Of a DNA stretch of 64,000 nucleotides, positions 52,593 to 61,226 are shown piece by piece (the first letter of the stretch is position 1; each line of letters begins with the position of its first letter). The stretch is taken from positions 1 to 64,000 of the forward strand of contig CANHKG010000001.1 of the NCBI GenBank assembly GCA_947460455.1, given 5' to 3'. The notes below the pieces were generated by a model. That model was given only the letters and a program-made list of their open reading frames with translations, was not told where the DNA came from and did not search any database. Source of the stretch: Rhodospirillales bacterium. Lineage in GTDB: Bacteria > Pseudomonadota > Alphaproteobacteria > Acetobacterales > Acetobacteraceae. Both the position numbers and the translations under genes were made by a program.

Positions 52593-54326
52593 TCACCAAG
52601 TGTAGCGCAGGCCCGCCGTCACCGCCTGGCCCAACGTGCGGGTGGAGGTGGTGTTGGAATAGGCCACGAACAGCTTCAGCGGCGTCTTCGTCTCCAGCAC
52701 CGCCTGCGCCGAGGTCACCAGCGCATCGCGCCCGCCGCCCGCGTTCATCAGCGCGAACCCCGCCCCCGGCAGGCCCGAGATCCGGCCCGAAACCCGCGTG
52801 CGCTCGTCGCCGAACTCATGCGCCCAGGCCGCGCTCACGGTGCCAACAAGCCGCATCCCCTCGCCGAACGCGAAGCCGCGGTCCACCCGCACCCCCAGCT
52901 GGGATTGCAGGCTGGTCAGCTCGCCGCGATCGATGTTGGCGCCAACCGCCCCCGCGCCATACTCATTGAGCCCGCCCTGGTGCAGCCGCAGCGCGGAGAA
53001 GCCCAGGCTCGGCTCCACCTGCCAACCCGAAACATCCATGCGCACGCCGCCCTTCACCTGGCCGCCCACGCCCAGGCTGCCGGTGTCGCCCTGCGATGTG
53101 GCGCCATAGAAGCCCAACGGGCGCGAAGCCTTGCCCTGCGCGGCCAGCAGGCTCACCTGCGCATCCACGAAACCCAGGCCGTAGGGGGTGCCAAGGCTGT
53201 AGCTGCCATACCCCGTGAGGTGACCCACCTCGCCCTTCTGTTGCCCGCCATTGCCGGCGCCCACCATCAGGTGGGAAACCCCAACCGCCGCGCCCAGCCG
53301 CAGCCCGGGCATCACGGGCGCATCCACGCCCACCGTCGCCCCGCCGCCGCGCACCGTGCTGCCCGGCTGGTTCGCCGGCCCGTTCGTCGTGCGCTGGGTC
53401 ATCCCGCTGCCCTGCATCCAGAACGTCATGCCCTGCGCCGTGGTCACGGATTGCCCGCCCGCCTGCGCCGTGCCGCTGCGCCGCGCCGAAAGCTCGCCGC
53501 CCACGCTGCCCATCGCCGCCAGGAACGCATCGCGCTGCGCCGAAAGCGCATCGGCATAGATCATCGGCGCCATCTGCCGCTGGTTCTCCAGCATCTGCGC
53601 CGGCGAAAGCCCCAGGATCGGCGCGAACACCGCCGCCTGCTCGGGCGTCGCCGCCGCACCGCCCACCGGCAGCCCGGCCGCCAGCGCCAGGCCCATCGGC
53701 GCCGACCAGTCCTGCACCACCATGAACGCCACCGGCGGCGGTGCCGCGGCCGCCGCGAACGCCCCGGGCGCATCGGTATAGAACCCCAGCGGCAGCGCGA
53801 CCGAAGCCGACCCCCCGAACGAGGTCACCACCACGCTATAGGTCGTGCCGCTCGCCAGCACCGCGCTCAGCTTCGGGCACAGCCCCGCGCTGCCGGAGCA
53901 CAGCCCCATGGTCACGCCGGGAATGCCCAGGCCGTCGGAGTCGTCGCTCAGCCCCAGCACGCCCGTCGCCGGGCTCGCCGGGTTGAACACCCCCGTCGCC
54001 AGGAACATGACGGAATCGAACGGCGCGCTGGTCTGCCCGAAGGTGAACGTCCCCGACGCCGTCGGCACATAGAACACGGAGACAAACCCGCGCGTCGTGC
54101 TCCCGCCCGTCAGGTCGGCAACCATGCTTAGCCCCCCCGCGCCGCCCGACATCGTCCCCTGCGTCAGCCCCGGCGTGCTGCCGGTAACGGTGATCGTGGA
54201 AACCTGCGCCTCCGTCACCTGCGGCACCACCGCCGCGAGGCCCATGGCCATCGCAGCCGCCACCAGCGGCCGTGCGCGCGCAGACCCCCGGGACAAAGTG
54301 GGAAATCTGTCGTGCATCTGGGCCAT
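52593..54326 (-). CDS. Autotransporter outer membrane beta-barrel protein (577 aa)
   Basis: A type Va secreted protein. An extended signal peptide (residues 1-40, basic front then LVAAAMAMGLAAVV) leads to a passenger of only about 165 residues, with GTFTFGQTSAPFDSVMFLAT and GLGIPGVTMGLCSGSAGLCP. From about residue 205 to the end is the translocator region, ending TLGQAVTAGLRYTW with the terminal aromatic residue that marks outer-membrane barrels. ATG 54326 has GGAGGTT upstream. The last 370 residues are highly similar to the neighbouring autotransporter, so the two arose by duplication, while the passengers are unrelated. It may be an adhesin or other surface protein. Confidence 0.85.
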   Translation of the reverse strand: MAQMHDRFPTLSRGSARARPLVAAAMAMGLAAVVPQVTEAQVSTITVTGSTPGLTQGTMSGGAGGLSMVADLTGGSTTRGFVSVFYVPTASGTFTFGQTSAPFDSVMFLATGVFNPASPATGVLGLSDDSDGLGIPGVTMGLCSGSAGLCPKLSAVLASGTTYSVVVTSFGGSASVALPLGFYTDAPGAFAAAAAPPPVAFMVVQDWSAPMGLALAAGLPVGGAAATPEQAAVFAPILGLSPAQMLENQRQMAPMIYADALSAQRDAFLAAMGSVGGELSARRSGTAQAGGQSVTTAQGMTFWMQGSGMTQRTTNGPANQPGSTVRGGGATVGVDAPVMPGLRLGAAVGVSHLMVGAGNGGQQKGEVGHLTGYGSYSLGTPYGLGFVDAQVSLLAAQGKASRPLGFYGATSQGDTGSLGVGGQVKGGVRMDVSGWQVEPSLGFSALRLHQGGLNEYGAGAVGANIDRGELTSLQSQLGVRVDRGFAFGEGMRLVGTVSAAWAHEFGDERTRVSGRISGLPGAGFALMNAGGGRDALVTSAQAVLETKTPLKLFVAYSNTTSTRTLGQAVTAGLRYTW

Positions 54327-54709
54327 CAGGTCGAACCTCCATCTATCGTGCTGCTGCAACACCGGGAGGCGATCTAGAAAGAAAATAGTTACCGAAAAAA
54401 TAAAACAATGATGAACAGGGAGTTAATATAGAGTGCTTAAAATCTTGAAAAAAATAACCGATTAGCCTGTCCATCGGGCTGAACCGGGCCTGAACCCCCG
54501 CCGCCCCTCCCGGCCACGCGGTCCACCCAAGCCGCCCCCGATTGGCCCATTGCGCCCACCCACCGTTGCGGCACGATACCCTCCACGGCGCCGCCCGACC
54601 CCCGCCACGCACGACGGAGACCCCAAACGCAAGCCGGGCCGATCGCCCCCCGCGAAGGAGGCAACCGGCCCGGCATCCGCGCCGCGGGGAACCCCCGCCG
54701 CAGCGGCTC
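54327..54709. other. A/T-rich upstream region of the first autotransporter gene
   Basis: The strip 54365-54470 is far more A/T-rich than the genome (for example AAAAAATAAAACAATGATGA and TAATATAGAGTGCTTAAAAT), and it probably contains the minus-strand promoter. The distal part is GC-rich. It includes the duplicated 58-nt segment at 54520-54577 and, near the end of the second autotransporter gene, complementary runs GCCGGGCC (54634) and GGCCCGGC (54666) that could terminate that gene. No protein is seen. Confidence 0.6.
54520..54577. repeat. Duplicated intergenic segment, copy 1 (other copy 57357-57414)
   Basis: GGTCCACCCAAGCCGCCCCC and the following 38 nt recur at 57357-57414 with two or three differences, both times just upstream of an A/T-rich autotransporter promoter region. 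At the second site the segment abuts the start of a GNAT gene; here it leads nowhere. This marks the outer edge of a tandem duplication. Confidence 0.85.
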
Positions 54710-57223
54710 CTACCAGCTGTAGCGCAGCCCCGCCGTCACCGCCTGCCCCAGCGTCCGGGTGGAGGCCGTGTTGGAATAGGCCACGAACAGCTTCAGCGGC
54801 GTCTGCGTCTCCAGCACCGCCTGGGCCGAGGTCACCAGCGCATCGCGCCCGCCACCGGCGTTCATCAGCGCGAACCCGGTCCCCGGCAGGCCCGAGATCC
54901 GGCCCGAAACCCGCGTGCGCTCGTCGCCGAACTCATGCGACCAGCCCGCGCTCACGGTGCCGACAAGCCGCATCCCCTCGCCGAACGGGAAGCCGCGGTC
55001 CACCCGCACCCCCAGCTGGGATTGCAGGCTGGTCAGCTCGCCGCGATCGATGTTGGCGCCAACCGCCCCCGCGCCATACTCATTGAGCCCGCCCTGGTGC
55101 AGCCGCAGCGCGGAGAACGCCACGCTCGGCTCCACCTGCCAGCCCGCGACATCCACGCGCACGCCGCCCTTGACCTGCCCGCCAGCCCCCAGGCTGCCGG
55201 TATCGCCGCGTGAGGTCGCGCCATACAGCGAAAGCTGGCGCGAAGCCTGCCCCTGCGCCGCCAGCAGGCTCGCCTGCGCATCGATGAAGCCCAGGCCCCA
55301 GGCGCCCATGCCCAGCGAATAGCTGCCATAGGCCGTCAGGTGGCCCACCTCGCCCTTGTGCTTCCCGCCATTGCCGGCCCGCACCACCTGGTGCGCCACA
55401 CCCACCGCCACGCCCAGCCGCACGCCCGGCAGCGCCAGCGTATCCACGCCCACCGTCGCCCCGCCGCCCTGCACCGTGTTGCCCGGCGTGTTGCCCGGCC
55501 CATTCGTCGTGCGCTGCGTCGTCCCGCTGCCCTGCATCCAGAACGTCGTGCCCAGCGCCGTCGTCACCGCCTGCCCGCCGGCCTGCGCCACCCCGCCACG
55601 CCGCGCCGAAAGCTCGCCACCCACGCTGCCGGTCGCCGCATGGAACGCCGTGCGCTGCGCCGAGAGCGTGTCGGCATAGATCATCGGCGCCAGCTGCCGC
55701 TGGTTCTCCAGCATCTGCGCCGTGGTCAGGCCATAGATCGGCCCGAACACTGCGGCCTGCGCCGCGCTCGCCGCACCGCCCGCAGCCGGCCGCACCGCAT
55801 CCAGTGCCAGCCCTATTGGCGCCGACCAGTCCGCCATCGCGCCGAACTGCGCCGGCGTCACCACCAGGTCGATCGTGGTGCTGCCATAAACAACGTCGAA
55901 CCGCGTATTCGCCGCCAGGCCCACCGGCTGCGCAAGGGCAGAGAACGCCCCCAGCACACCGCCCTGCGCCTGCACCACGCGGAACGCCTGGCCCACCACG
56001 GGCGTGAACGTATTGGTCGCCGCCCCGCTGATCCCGCGCAGCACTGGCGCCACTGTGCCCCCGGCGGTCAGCGTATTGCCCGGCCCCGTCACCACGATGC
56101 GGCTGAAATTCCCCGCCCCGCTGCCCGTCCCGGTTCCATCGACGTCGAACTGCGTGGTCGAACCCGCCGCCAGCACCACCGGCCCGGTTGAAACCAGTGT
56201 GCCCGGGCTGTTGCCCGGCGCCAGCACGCCGCCCGCGCCCACGCCGATCCCGCCCACTTGGCCCGTGCCGCGCAGCATGCCGCCATCGGTCACCAAAACC
56301 GATCCCGCCAAAGACCCGTTCACCGCCACCGTCGTGCCGGTCCCGATCGTTGTTGTGCCGGTATAGGTGTTCACCCCGCTCAGCGTGATGCTGCCACCCG
56401 CGCCGGAATTGACGATCGTGAGCCCCCCCGGCGTTCCCGCCACCGCATCCGACAACACGCCGGTTAGCATCGTATGCAGCCCAGCCTGGTCCAGCGTCCC
56501 GTTCGCCCCGGTGATGGTGAAGTTGAGCGCAGTGACCCCCCCGTTAGCCGCAAGCGTCCCGCCATCGAACACCGGCAGCACGGTCCCTCCCACCACGTCG
56601 CTGATTTTGGTGGTGCTCTGCACGATGTTGCCGGGCGCTGGCGGTGTCACTCCCGGGCTGGTCACGGAACCACCCTTGGTCGAGAAGGAGTTGCTCAGCA
56701 CGAAGCTGTCAACAGGCGCCCAGTCATCGGTCGGCGTTCCCGTGGGGTCGTAAGAGAGCGGGTCACCCAGGGGGATGTACGTGAACGTGTAGTTGCCATC
56801 CACCACGTTCGCGAGCGTCGCACCCTGCCAAGTGGTTGGAACTCCAGCCTTTGTACCGCCCGGGAAGAGCCCTGTCCCGGGGCTCTCATACGTACCATCC
56901 GTGTCGAACCAGTTCACGCCAGAGACGAGCCCGGTCGGCTGGGTGCTCTGCAGCAGGTTGAACTGGGAGATGGTCGTGCCCCCAGCCCCCGTCAGGCTCA
57001 CGGAACCTTCGTTGAAGTTCGTCTCGTGGTAGGTGCCGTACCAAAGCGTCACGGTGGTACCGGACATCGCGTAACCCACCGTCACCGTATGCGCAGCCGC
57101 CCTGTCTGAGGCCACCAGCACCATCGCCGGCGCCACGAACGCCGTGCTCAGCAGCAGCGCCGCCGCGATCCGCGTCCGGCGGTTGGCGGGAATGCGGAAT
57201 GTAGTGCTTGGGGAAATTTGCAC
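54710..57223 (-). CDS. Autotransporter outer membrane beta-barrel protein with PATR repeat (837 aa)
   Basis: A second autotransporter. Residues 1-45 form a long signal peptide (RTRIAAALLLSTAFVAPAMV). The passenger begins with a beta-rich domain (TVTVGYAMSGTTVTLWYGTY and onward), then an autotransporter-associated repeat 'ITLSGVNTYTGTTTIGTGTT' with LAPGNSPGTL, ending about residue 460. The barrel region (residues 464-837) ends LGQAVTAGLRYSW. I choose GTG 57223, which has AAAGGA 7 nt upstream; a TTG at 57256 is in frame. The barrel is a close paralogue of the downstream gene. The passenger probably folds as a beta-helix displayed on or released from the cell. Confidence 0.88.
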   Translation of the reverse strand: MQISPSTTFRIPANRRTRIAAALLLSTAFVAPAMVLVASDRAAAHTVTVGYAMSGTTVTLWYGTYHETNFNEGSVSLTGAGGTTISQFNLLQSTQPTGLVSGVNWFDTDGTYESPGTGLFPGGTKAGVPTTWQGATLANVVDGNYTFTYIPLGDPLSYDPTGTPTDDWAPVDSFVLSNSFSTKGGSVTSPGVTPPAPGNIVQSTTKISDVVGGTVLPVFDGGTLAANGGVTALNFTITGANGTLDQAGLHTMLTGVLSDAVAGTPGGLTIVNSGAGGSITLSGVNTYTGTTTIGTGTTVAVNGSLAGSVLVTDGGMLRGTGQVGGIGVGAGGVLAPGNSPGTLVSTGPVVLAAGSTTQFDVDGTGTGSGAGNFSRIVVTGPGNTLTAGGTVAPVLRGISGAATNTFTPVVGQAFRVVQAQGGVLGAFSALAQPVGLAANTRFDVVYGSTTIDLVVTPAQFGAMADWSAPIGLALDAVRPAAGGAASAAQAAVFGPIYGLTTAQMLENQRQLAPMIYADTLSAQRTAFHAATGSVGGELSARRGGVAQAGGQAVTTALGTTFWMQGSGTTQRTTNGPGNTPGNTVQGGGATVGVDTLALPGVRLGVAVGVAHQVVRAGNGGKHKGEVGHLTAYGSYSLGMGAWGLGFIDAQASLLAAQGQASRQLSLYGATSRGDTGSLGAGGQVKGGVRVDVAGWQVEPSVAFSALRLHQGGLNEYGAGAVGANIDRGELTSLQSQLGVRVDRGFPFGEGMRLVGTVSAGWSHEFGDERTRVSGRISGLPGTGFALMNAGGGRDALVTSAQAVLETQTPLKLFVAYSNTASTRTLGQAVTAGLRYSW

Positions 57224-57356
57224 GTCGGTCCTTTGAGTATTTTTGTGTAAGATCAAAAAAGACGGAAAAACTTAGTGAGTCCATATTTATAGTGTATTTG
57301 TATTGTTAAAAATTCCTGGTAATTTCAAAAATTAACGAATTGCTCACCATCCCGCT
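57224..57356 (-). promoter_or_regulatory. A/T-rich promoter region of the second autotransporter gene
   Basis: About 120 nt rich in A and T (for example ATTTATAGTGTATTTGTATT and AAAAATTCCTGGTAATTTCA), in sharp contrast to flanking DNA. It matches in character, though not base by base, the strip before the other autotransporter gene. Such islands are typical targets of xenogeneic silencers such as MucR/Ros or H-NS-like proteins; that link is inference. Individual -35/-10 boxes cannot be chosen with confidence. Confidence 0.5.
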
Positions 57357-57414
57357 GGTCCACCCAAGCCGCCCCCGATTGGCCCATTGCGCCCCGCCAC
57401 CGTTGCGGCACGAT
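57357..57414. repeat. Duplicated intergenic segment, copy 2
   Basis: This is the partner of 54520-54577. It lies between the A/T-rich autotransporter promoter region and the GNAT start, and it is probably the original copy because it carries the natural 5' flank of that gene. Confidence 0.85.
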
Positions 57415-57421
57415 GCGCCCC

Positions 57422-58120
57422 ATGAGCACCCAGCCCCCCATCGGCCCCGAGGTCGACACCACCCCCCGCCCGCTCCCGGTGCGAAGCCGCATCACCGGCC
57501 GCTACGTGGAGCTGGAACCCCTCCACCCCCGCCACGCCCCGGAACTCTGGCAGGCCGTCAAGGCCGGCACTGATGCCGGTGACAATTCCTGGGCCTACAT
57601 GGGCTACGGCCCCTTCGCCTCGCAGGATGCGCTGGCCAAGTTCATCGCCGATTTCTCCACCACCCACGACCCCATCGCCTGGGCCGTCCGCCCCGTCGCC
57701 ACCGGGCTGGCCACCGGCTGGCTCACGCTGATGGAAATCCAGCCCAAGAACGCCGCCATCGAGCTCGGCAACATCTGGTTCGGCCCCGCCATGCAGCGCA
57801 CCCGCGCCGCCACCGAAGCCATGTACCTCCTGCTGAAGTATTCAGCCGACGACCTCGGCTACCGCCGCCTCGTCTGGAAATGCAACTCCCTCAACGCCCC
57901 CTCCAAGCGCGCCGCCGACCGCCTCGGCTTCACCTACGAAGGCTGCCACCGCATGCACCTCACCGTGAAAGGCCGCCGCCGCGACACGGACTGGTACAGC
58001 ATCACCGCCGACGAATGGCCGCGCTGCCGCGATGCCCTCACCGCCTGGCTCGACCCCACCAACTTCGCGCCAGACGGCACCGCCCGCCGCGGGCTCGCCG
58101 AAATCAGGGCAGGGCTCTAA
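57422..58120 (+). CDS. GNAT-family N-acetyltransferase (RimJ/RimL-like), 232 aa
   Basis: An acetyltransferase with the RimL-type layout. The front region is VRSRITGRYVELEPLHPRHA. 'GWLTLMEIQPKNAAIELGNI' leads into WFGPAMQRTRAATEAMYLLL (acetyl-CoA site), and 'YRRLVWKCNSLNAPSKRAAD' with RLGFTYEGCHR is the conserved Asn-Ser helix and final strand. In-frame ATGs at 57413 and 57422 are both possible; the second follows a purine-poor leader. Targets could be ribosomal proteins, antibiotics or small amines. It is followed by a composite repeat. Confidence 0.88.
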   Translation: MSTQPPIGPEVDTTPRPLPVRSRITGRYVELEPLHPRHAPELWQAVKAGTDAGDNSWAYMGYGPFASQDALAKFIADFSTTHDPIAWAVRPVATGLATGWLTLMEIQPKNAAIELGNIWFGPAMQRTRAATEAMYLLLKYSADDLGYRRLVWKCNSLNAPSKRAADRLGFTYEGCHRMHLTVKGRRRDTDWYSITADEWPRCRDALTAWLDPTNFAPDGTARRGLAEIRAGL

Positions 58121-58128
58121 GCAAGCAT

Positions 58129-58312
58129 GTTCTTTTTTGAAAAAAAGAACCAAAAAACTTTCATGACTTGGCGCCCACACAAAACACCAAATGCCCGGAT
58201 GCCGTCATTGCGAGCGCAGCGAAGCAATCCAGAACAGACCCCCCCGAACCCAAGCCCCGCCCAAAGTCATAAAAGTCTTTTTGCTTCTTTTTCTTCAGAA
58301 AAAGAAGGCGTT
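58129..58312. repeat. A/T-rich composite hairpin element, second full copy
   Basis: The left end (58129-58161) is identical over 33 nt to 13106-13138 and forms GTTCTTTTTT...AAAAAAGAAC. The right end (about 58276-58312) repeats AGTCTTTTTTGCTTC-like and CTTCAGAAAAAGAAG sequence of the 13.18-13.22 kb end. Between them lie imperfect arms ATGACTTGGCG and CGCCCAAAGTCAT and the GTCATTGCGAGCG repeat. It fills the gap between the GNAT and MFS genes. Confidence 0.85.
58203..58231. repeat. GTCATTGCGAGCG-type interspersed repeat
   Basis: GTCATTGCGAGCGCAGCGAA plus GCAATCCAG matches a short interspersed repeat recurrent in many proteobacterial genomes. It sits inside the 58129-58312 composite element. Confidence 0.7.
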
Positions 58313-58317
58313 TCCTG

Positions 58318-59490
58318 ATGAGCCCAACCCACCCCCGCTGGCGCGTCGTCGGCGCCCTCGGCATCGCCCAGATCCTGGCCTGGGGCACGAGCTACTATCT
58401 CATCGCCGTGCTGGCGAAGCCGATCGACGACGACACCGGCTGGGGCCTCACCTGGATCGTCGGCGGCCTTTCGCTCGGCTTCCTCGTCTCCGGCCTCGCC
58501 TCCCCGCGCGTGGGCCGGCTGATCGACCGCTTCGGCGGCCGTCCCATCCTGGCCGCCAGCGCCGTCCTGCTCGCCATCGGCCTGGCGATCCTCGCCGCCG
58601 CCCCTAACATCCCGGTCTACATCCTGGGCTGGACCGTCCTGGGCCTGGCCATGGCCGCCGGGCTGTACGATCCCGCCTTCTCCGCCCTCGGCCGCATCTA
58701 TGGCGAGAACGCGCGCTCCGCCATCACGCTCCTCACCCTCTATGGCGGCTTCGCCAGCACCGTCTGCTGGCCGCTCTCGGCCTTCATGGTGGAACGCATC
58801 GGCTGGCGCGGCGCCTGCTGGGCCTATGCCGCCATCGCGCTGCTCGTCATGCTGCCGCTCTACGTGTTCTTTTTGCCGAAGGAGACGGAAACGCCCCCCG
58901 CCAAGGCAGCCGCCCACGGCACCGCGCAGATCACCCCGCGCATGCGCCGCGCCTTCTGGCTGGTCGCCGCCAACTTCACCGGCGCCTCGGTGCTGATGAC
59001 GGTGGTCTCCGTCCACATGCTCACTTTGCTCCAGGCCCGCGGCGTGGAACTCGCCGTCGCCGTCGCCCTCGGCGCGCTCATCGGCCCGGCCCAGGTCGGC
59101 GCCCGCATCATCGAAGCCTCGGTGGGCCGCAACTTCCACCCGGTCTGGACCATGATCGCCTCCAACGTCCTGGCCGCCGCCGGGCTGGGCCTCATGTTCG
59201 GCGATCCCGCCCTGGCCGCGCTCGGCCTCATCCTCTACGGCAGCGGCTCCGGCATCCGCTCCATCGCCCGCGGCACCCTCCCGCTCGCCATCTTCGGGCG
59301 CGACGGCTACCCCACCATGATGGGCCGCCTCGCCATGCCCAGCCTGCTCGCCCAGGCCGCCTCCCCCTCCCTCGGCGCCCTGCTGCTGCAGCATGGCGGG
59401 GCAGACGCCACGCTCTGGGTGCTCGCCGTCGGCGCCGGCCTCACCATCCTCGCTTCGCTGCCGCTTCTGGCCTTCCGCACCCCCGCCTGA
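58318..59490 (+). CDS. Major facilitator superfamily transporter
   Basis: A 390-residue protein with about 12 hydrophobic segments. The opening reads WRVVGALGIAQILAWGTSYY. The first-half loop motif is PRVGRLIDRFGGRPILAASA (MFS motif A between helices 2 and 3). A central hydrophilic loop separates helix 6 from helix 7. 'ILAWGTSYYLIAVLAKPI' is typical of drug/metabolite or arabinose-efflux-like members. Substrate and direction are unknown. The ATG lies 6 nt after the right end of the composite repeat, so that repeat is effectively its 5' leader; GAAGGCGTTT may be a weak ribosome site. Confidence 0.88.
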   Translation: MSPTHPRWRVVGALGIAQILAWGTSYYLIAVLAKPIDDDTGWGLTWIVGGLSLGFLVSGLASPRVGRLIDRFGGRPILAASAVLLAIGLAILAAAPNIPVYILGWTVLGLAMAAGLYDPAFSALGRIYGENARSAITLLTLYGGFASTVCWPLSAFMVERIGWRGACWAYAAIALLVMLPLYVFFLPKETETPPAKAAAHGTAQITPRMRRAFWLVAANFTGASVLMTVVSVHMLTLLQARGVELAVAVALGALIGPAQVGARIIEASVGRNFHPVWTMIASNVLAAAGLGLMFGDPALAALGLILYGSGSGIRSIARGTLPLAIFGRDGYPTMMGRLAMPSLLAQAASPSLGALLLQHGGADATLWVLAVGAGLTILASLPLLAFRTPA

Positions 59491-59511
59491 CCGCTTCTTC
59501 CATCAACCTGC

Positions 59512-59540
59512 TTGATCGCCGGCCGGTTTGCGCCTATCGG
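59512..59540 (+). promoter_or_regulatory. Candidate promoter of the RepA-like gene
   Basis: TTGATC (59512-59517), 17 nt, then TATCGG (59535-59540) lies about 110 nt before the ATG of the RepA-like gene. The remaining leader is A/T-mixed and includes TTGTTTTCGTCTTGGATG. Confidence 0.4.
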
Positions 59541-59648
59541 CTCGCATGACCAACCATGCAGGGCTCCGGGGCGGGGAAACGATCCGCGCCGCACGGGTGT
59601 CCTGGTTGTTTTCGTCTTGGATGTTTTCCCGAGCCAGCCCGCTGGAGC

Positions 59649-61202
59649 ATGACCATTCTCCCTGAATTGCGCGCCCGCCCCGCCGAGGGCGAGGCCGATG
59701 CCTTGTGGTATCACCCCGGCTTCTGCCAGTTCCCCCTCCCGCAGCGCCCCGGCGCCGCGCAGCCCTGGTCGCATGAGCGCGGCGGCACCGCCGTCACGAT
59801 CGAGCCCGGCAGCGAACGGGACCGTGTGCCAGGCGGCGCCATGCTCCGGCGCCTGCTGATGCATCTGTGCGATTCCGCCGTGCGGCTGGACCAGTCGCAG
59901 GTCTCGCTCGGCGAAAGTGCCGCCGCCCTGGCCGCCGCCATGCAGCCGCCGATCCCGGCCGAGCTGGTCCCGGCGCTGGAAGCCCAGGCCACCTCGCTGT
60001 TCGGCTGCCGCATCGTGGTCGCCACCGAAGGCGGCCCGGGTCTGTCGGTGCTGGATGCCCGCGGCCGTCCGCGCACCAGTTCCGATTGGCGCAACGTCGT
60101 GCGCCTCAACGCCCGCTTCCTCGACAACCTGCAGCGCGAAAAAGTGGCGCTGGACCGTGCCGCGGTTGCCGCCCTGCAGCGTTCGGCCATGGCGCTGGAC
60201 ATCTATGTCTGGCTCGCCGCCACCCTGCCGGCCCAGCCGGACCGTTCGATCGAAGCCGCCCCCTGGCCCGCCCTGCAAGCCCATTTCGGCGCGCCGGACC
60301 AGGACGCGGATGCCTTTCAGGCCGAATGTGCCACCGCGCTCGCCCTGCTGCGCCGCACCCTGCCGAACCTGGAAATCGACGAAGACGCCATCGGCGCCGG
60401 CTTCTCCGCCCGCGCCATGCCCGAACAGCCGCCGGCACCGCCCGCCGCCCCGGCCCCCATTCAACAAGTGGCCCCGGCCCCTGTCGCCCCGGCGCCGGTA
60501 GCAGCCCCCCAACCCGCCCCCGTCGCCGCCCCGCCGCCGCGCCAGCCGGCCCCCGAGCCCGCGCGCGAACCGCGCCAGCCCGAAGCCCCCCGCGCCGAAG
60601 AGCCGCGCCCCGAACCCCGCTTTGAGGGCCGCCGCGAAGACCGCCGCTTCGAAGACCGCCGCCCGGAGCGCTTCCAGCAGGACCGTCCCCAACAGGACCG
60701 GCCGCCCCAAGACCGGCCGCCCCAGGATCGTCCCCACCAGGATCGCCCCTACCAGGAACGCCAGGCCCAGGACGAACCCCGCCCCGACCAGTCCCGTTTC
60801 GACCGCGACCGTGATCGTGACAGGGACCGCGACCGCGCCCGCCCGGACACCGATCGCCAGACCGGCCCCGCCCGCCAGACCGTCAGCCTGCGCTCGCACC
60901 TCACCGGCCTCCAGCAGGTCGTCTGGCTGCACCGCGCCCAGGGCCGCGACAACGTGGTCATCGAGGTCACGCCCGGCACCCGCTACGACCCGGCCGTGAT
61001 CACCGTCCTCACCCTGGAGCCCATCGTCCTCCAGGTCGCCGGCGGCCTGCACGCCCGCGATTTCGAGCGCGTCTCCAGCTGGGCCACCGCCAACCGCGAC
61101 CTGATCGACGCCTTCTGGGAAGGCGAGATCGACAACATCGAAGACATCCTCGCCCGCGTCCGCAAAGTCCCCGCCCAAGGCGTCGACCGCGGCCGCTTCT
61201 AA
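59649..61202 (+). CDS. RepA-like replication-initiator-domain protein with disordered linker and extra C-terminal domain
   Basis: A 517-residue protein in three parts. Residues 20-270 resemble plasmid RepA (RepA_C-type) initiators of alphaproteobacteria: YHPGFCQFPLPQR at the front, VVRLNARFLDNLQREKVALD and SAMALDIYVWLAATLP in the core, and 'ALLRRTLPNLEIDEDAIGAG' closing it. Residues 275-405 are a low-complexity Pro/Ala then Arg/Asp/Gln tract with repeated RPPQD units and six or so RD pairs around residue 385-397. Residues 410-517 form a separate domain (SLRSHLTGLQQVVWLHRAQG and ATANRDLIDAFWEGEIDNIE). No parA/parB, origin iterons or plasmid backbone surround it. It is probably a chromosomal, repurposed initiator relative. 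Homology is by eye only. Confidence 0.65.
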   Translation: MTILPELRARPAEGEADALWYHPGFCQFPLPQRPGAAQPWSHERGGTAVTIEPGSERDRVPGGAMLRRLLMHLCDSAVRLDQSQVSLGESAAALAAAMQPPIPAELVPALEAQATSLFGCRIVVATEGGPGLSVLDARGRPRTSSDWRNVVRLNARFLDNLQREKVALDRAAVAALQRSAMALDIYVWLAATLPAQPDRSIEAAPWPALQAHFGAPDQDADAFQAECATALALLRRTLPNLEIDEDAIGAGFSARAMPEQPPAPPAAPAPIQQVAPAPVAPAPVAAPQPAPVAAPPPRQPAPEPAREPRQPEAPRAEEPRPEPRFEGRREDRRFEDRRPERFQQDRPQQDRPPQDRPPQDRPHQDRPYQERQAQDEPRPDQSRFDRDRDRDRDRDRARPDTDRQTGPARQTVSLRSHLTGLQQVVWLHRAQGRDNVVIEVTPGTRYDPAVITVLTLEPIVLQVAGGLHARDFERVSSWATANRDLIDAFWEGEIDNIEDILARVRKVPAQGVDRGRF

Positions 61203-61226
61203 CCACCACGAAGGTACGTCACCAAA

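Noticed and set aside
52593-54362. Autotransporter start at the first in-frame codon (54362)
   Set aside because: ATG 54326 has GGAGGTT at the right distance and yields a better signal peptide. The earlier codons fall in the leader.
59649-61202. Integrated plasmid
   Set aside because: Despite the RepA-like domain, there are no partition, mobilisation or iteron sequences, and neighbours are ordinary chromosomal genes such as cysS.
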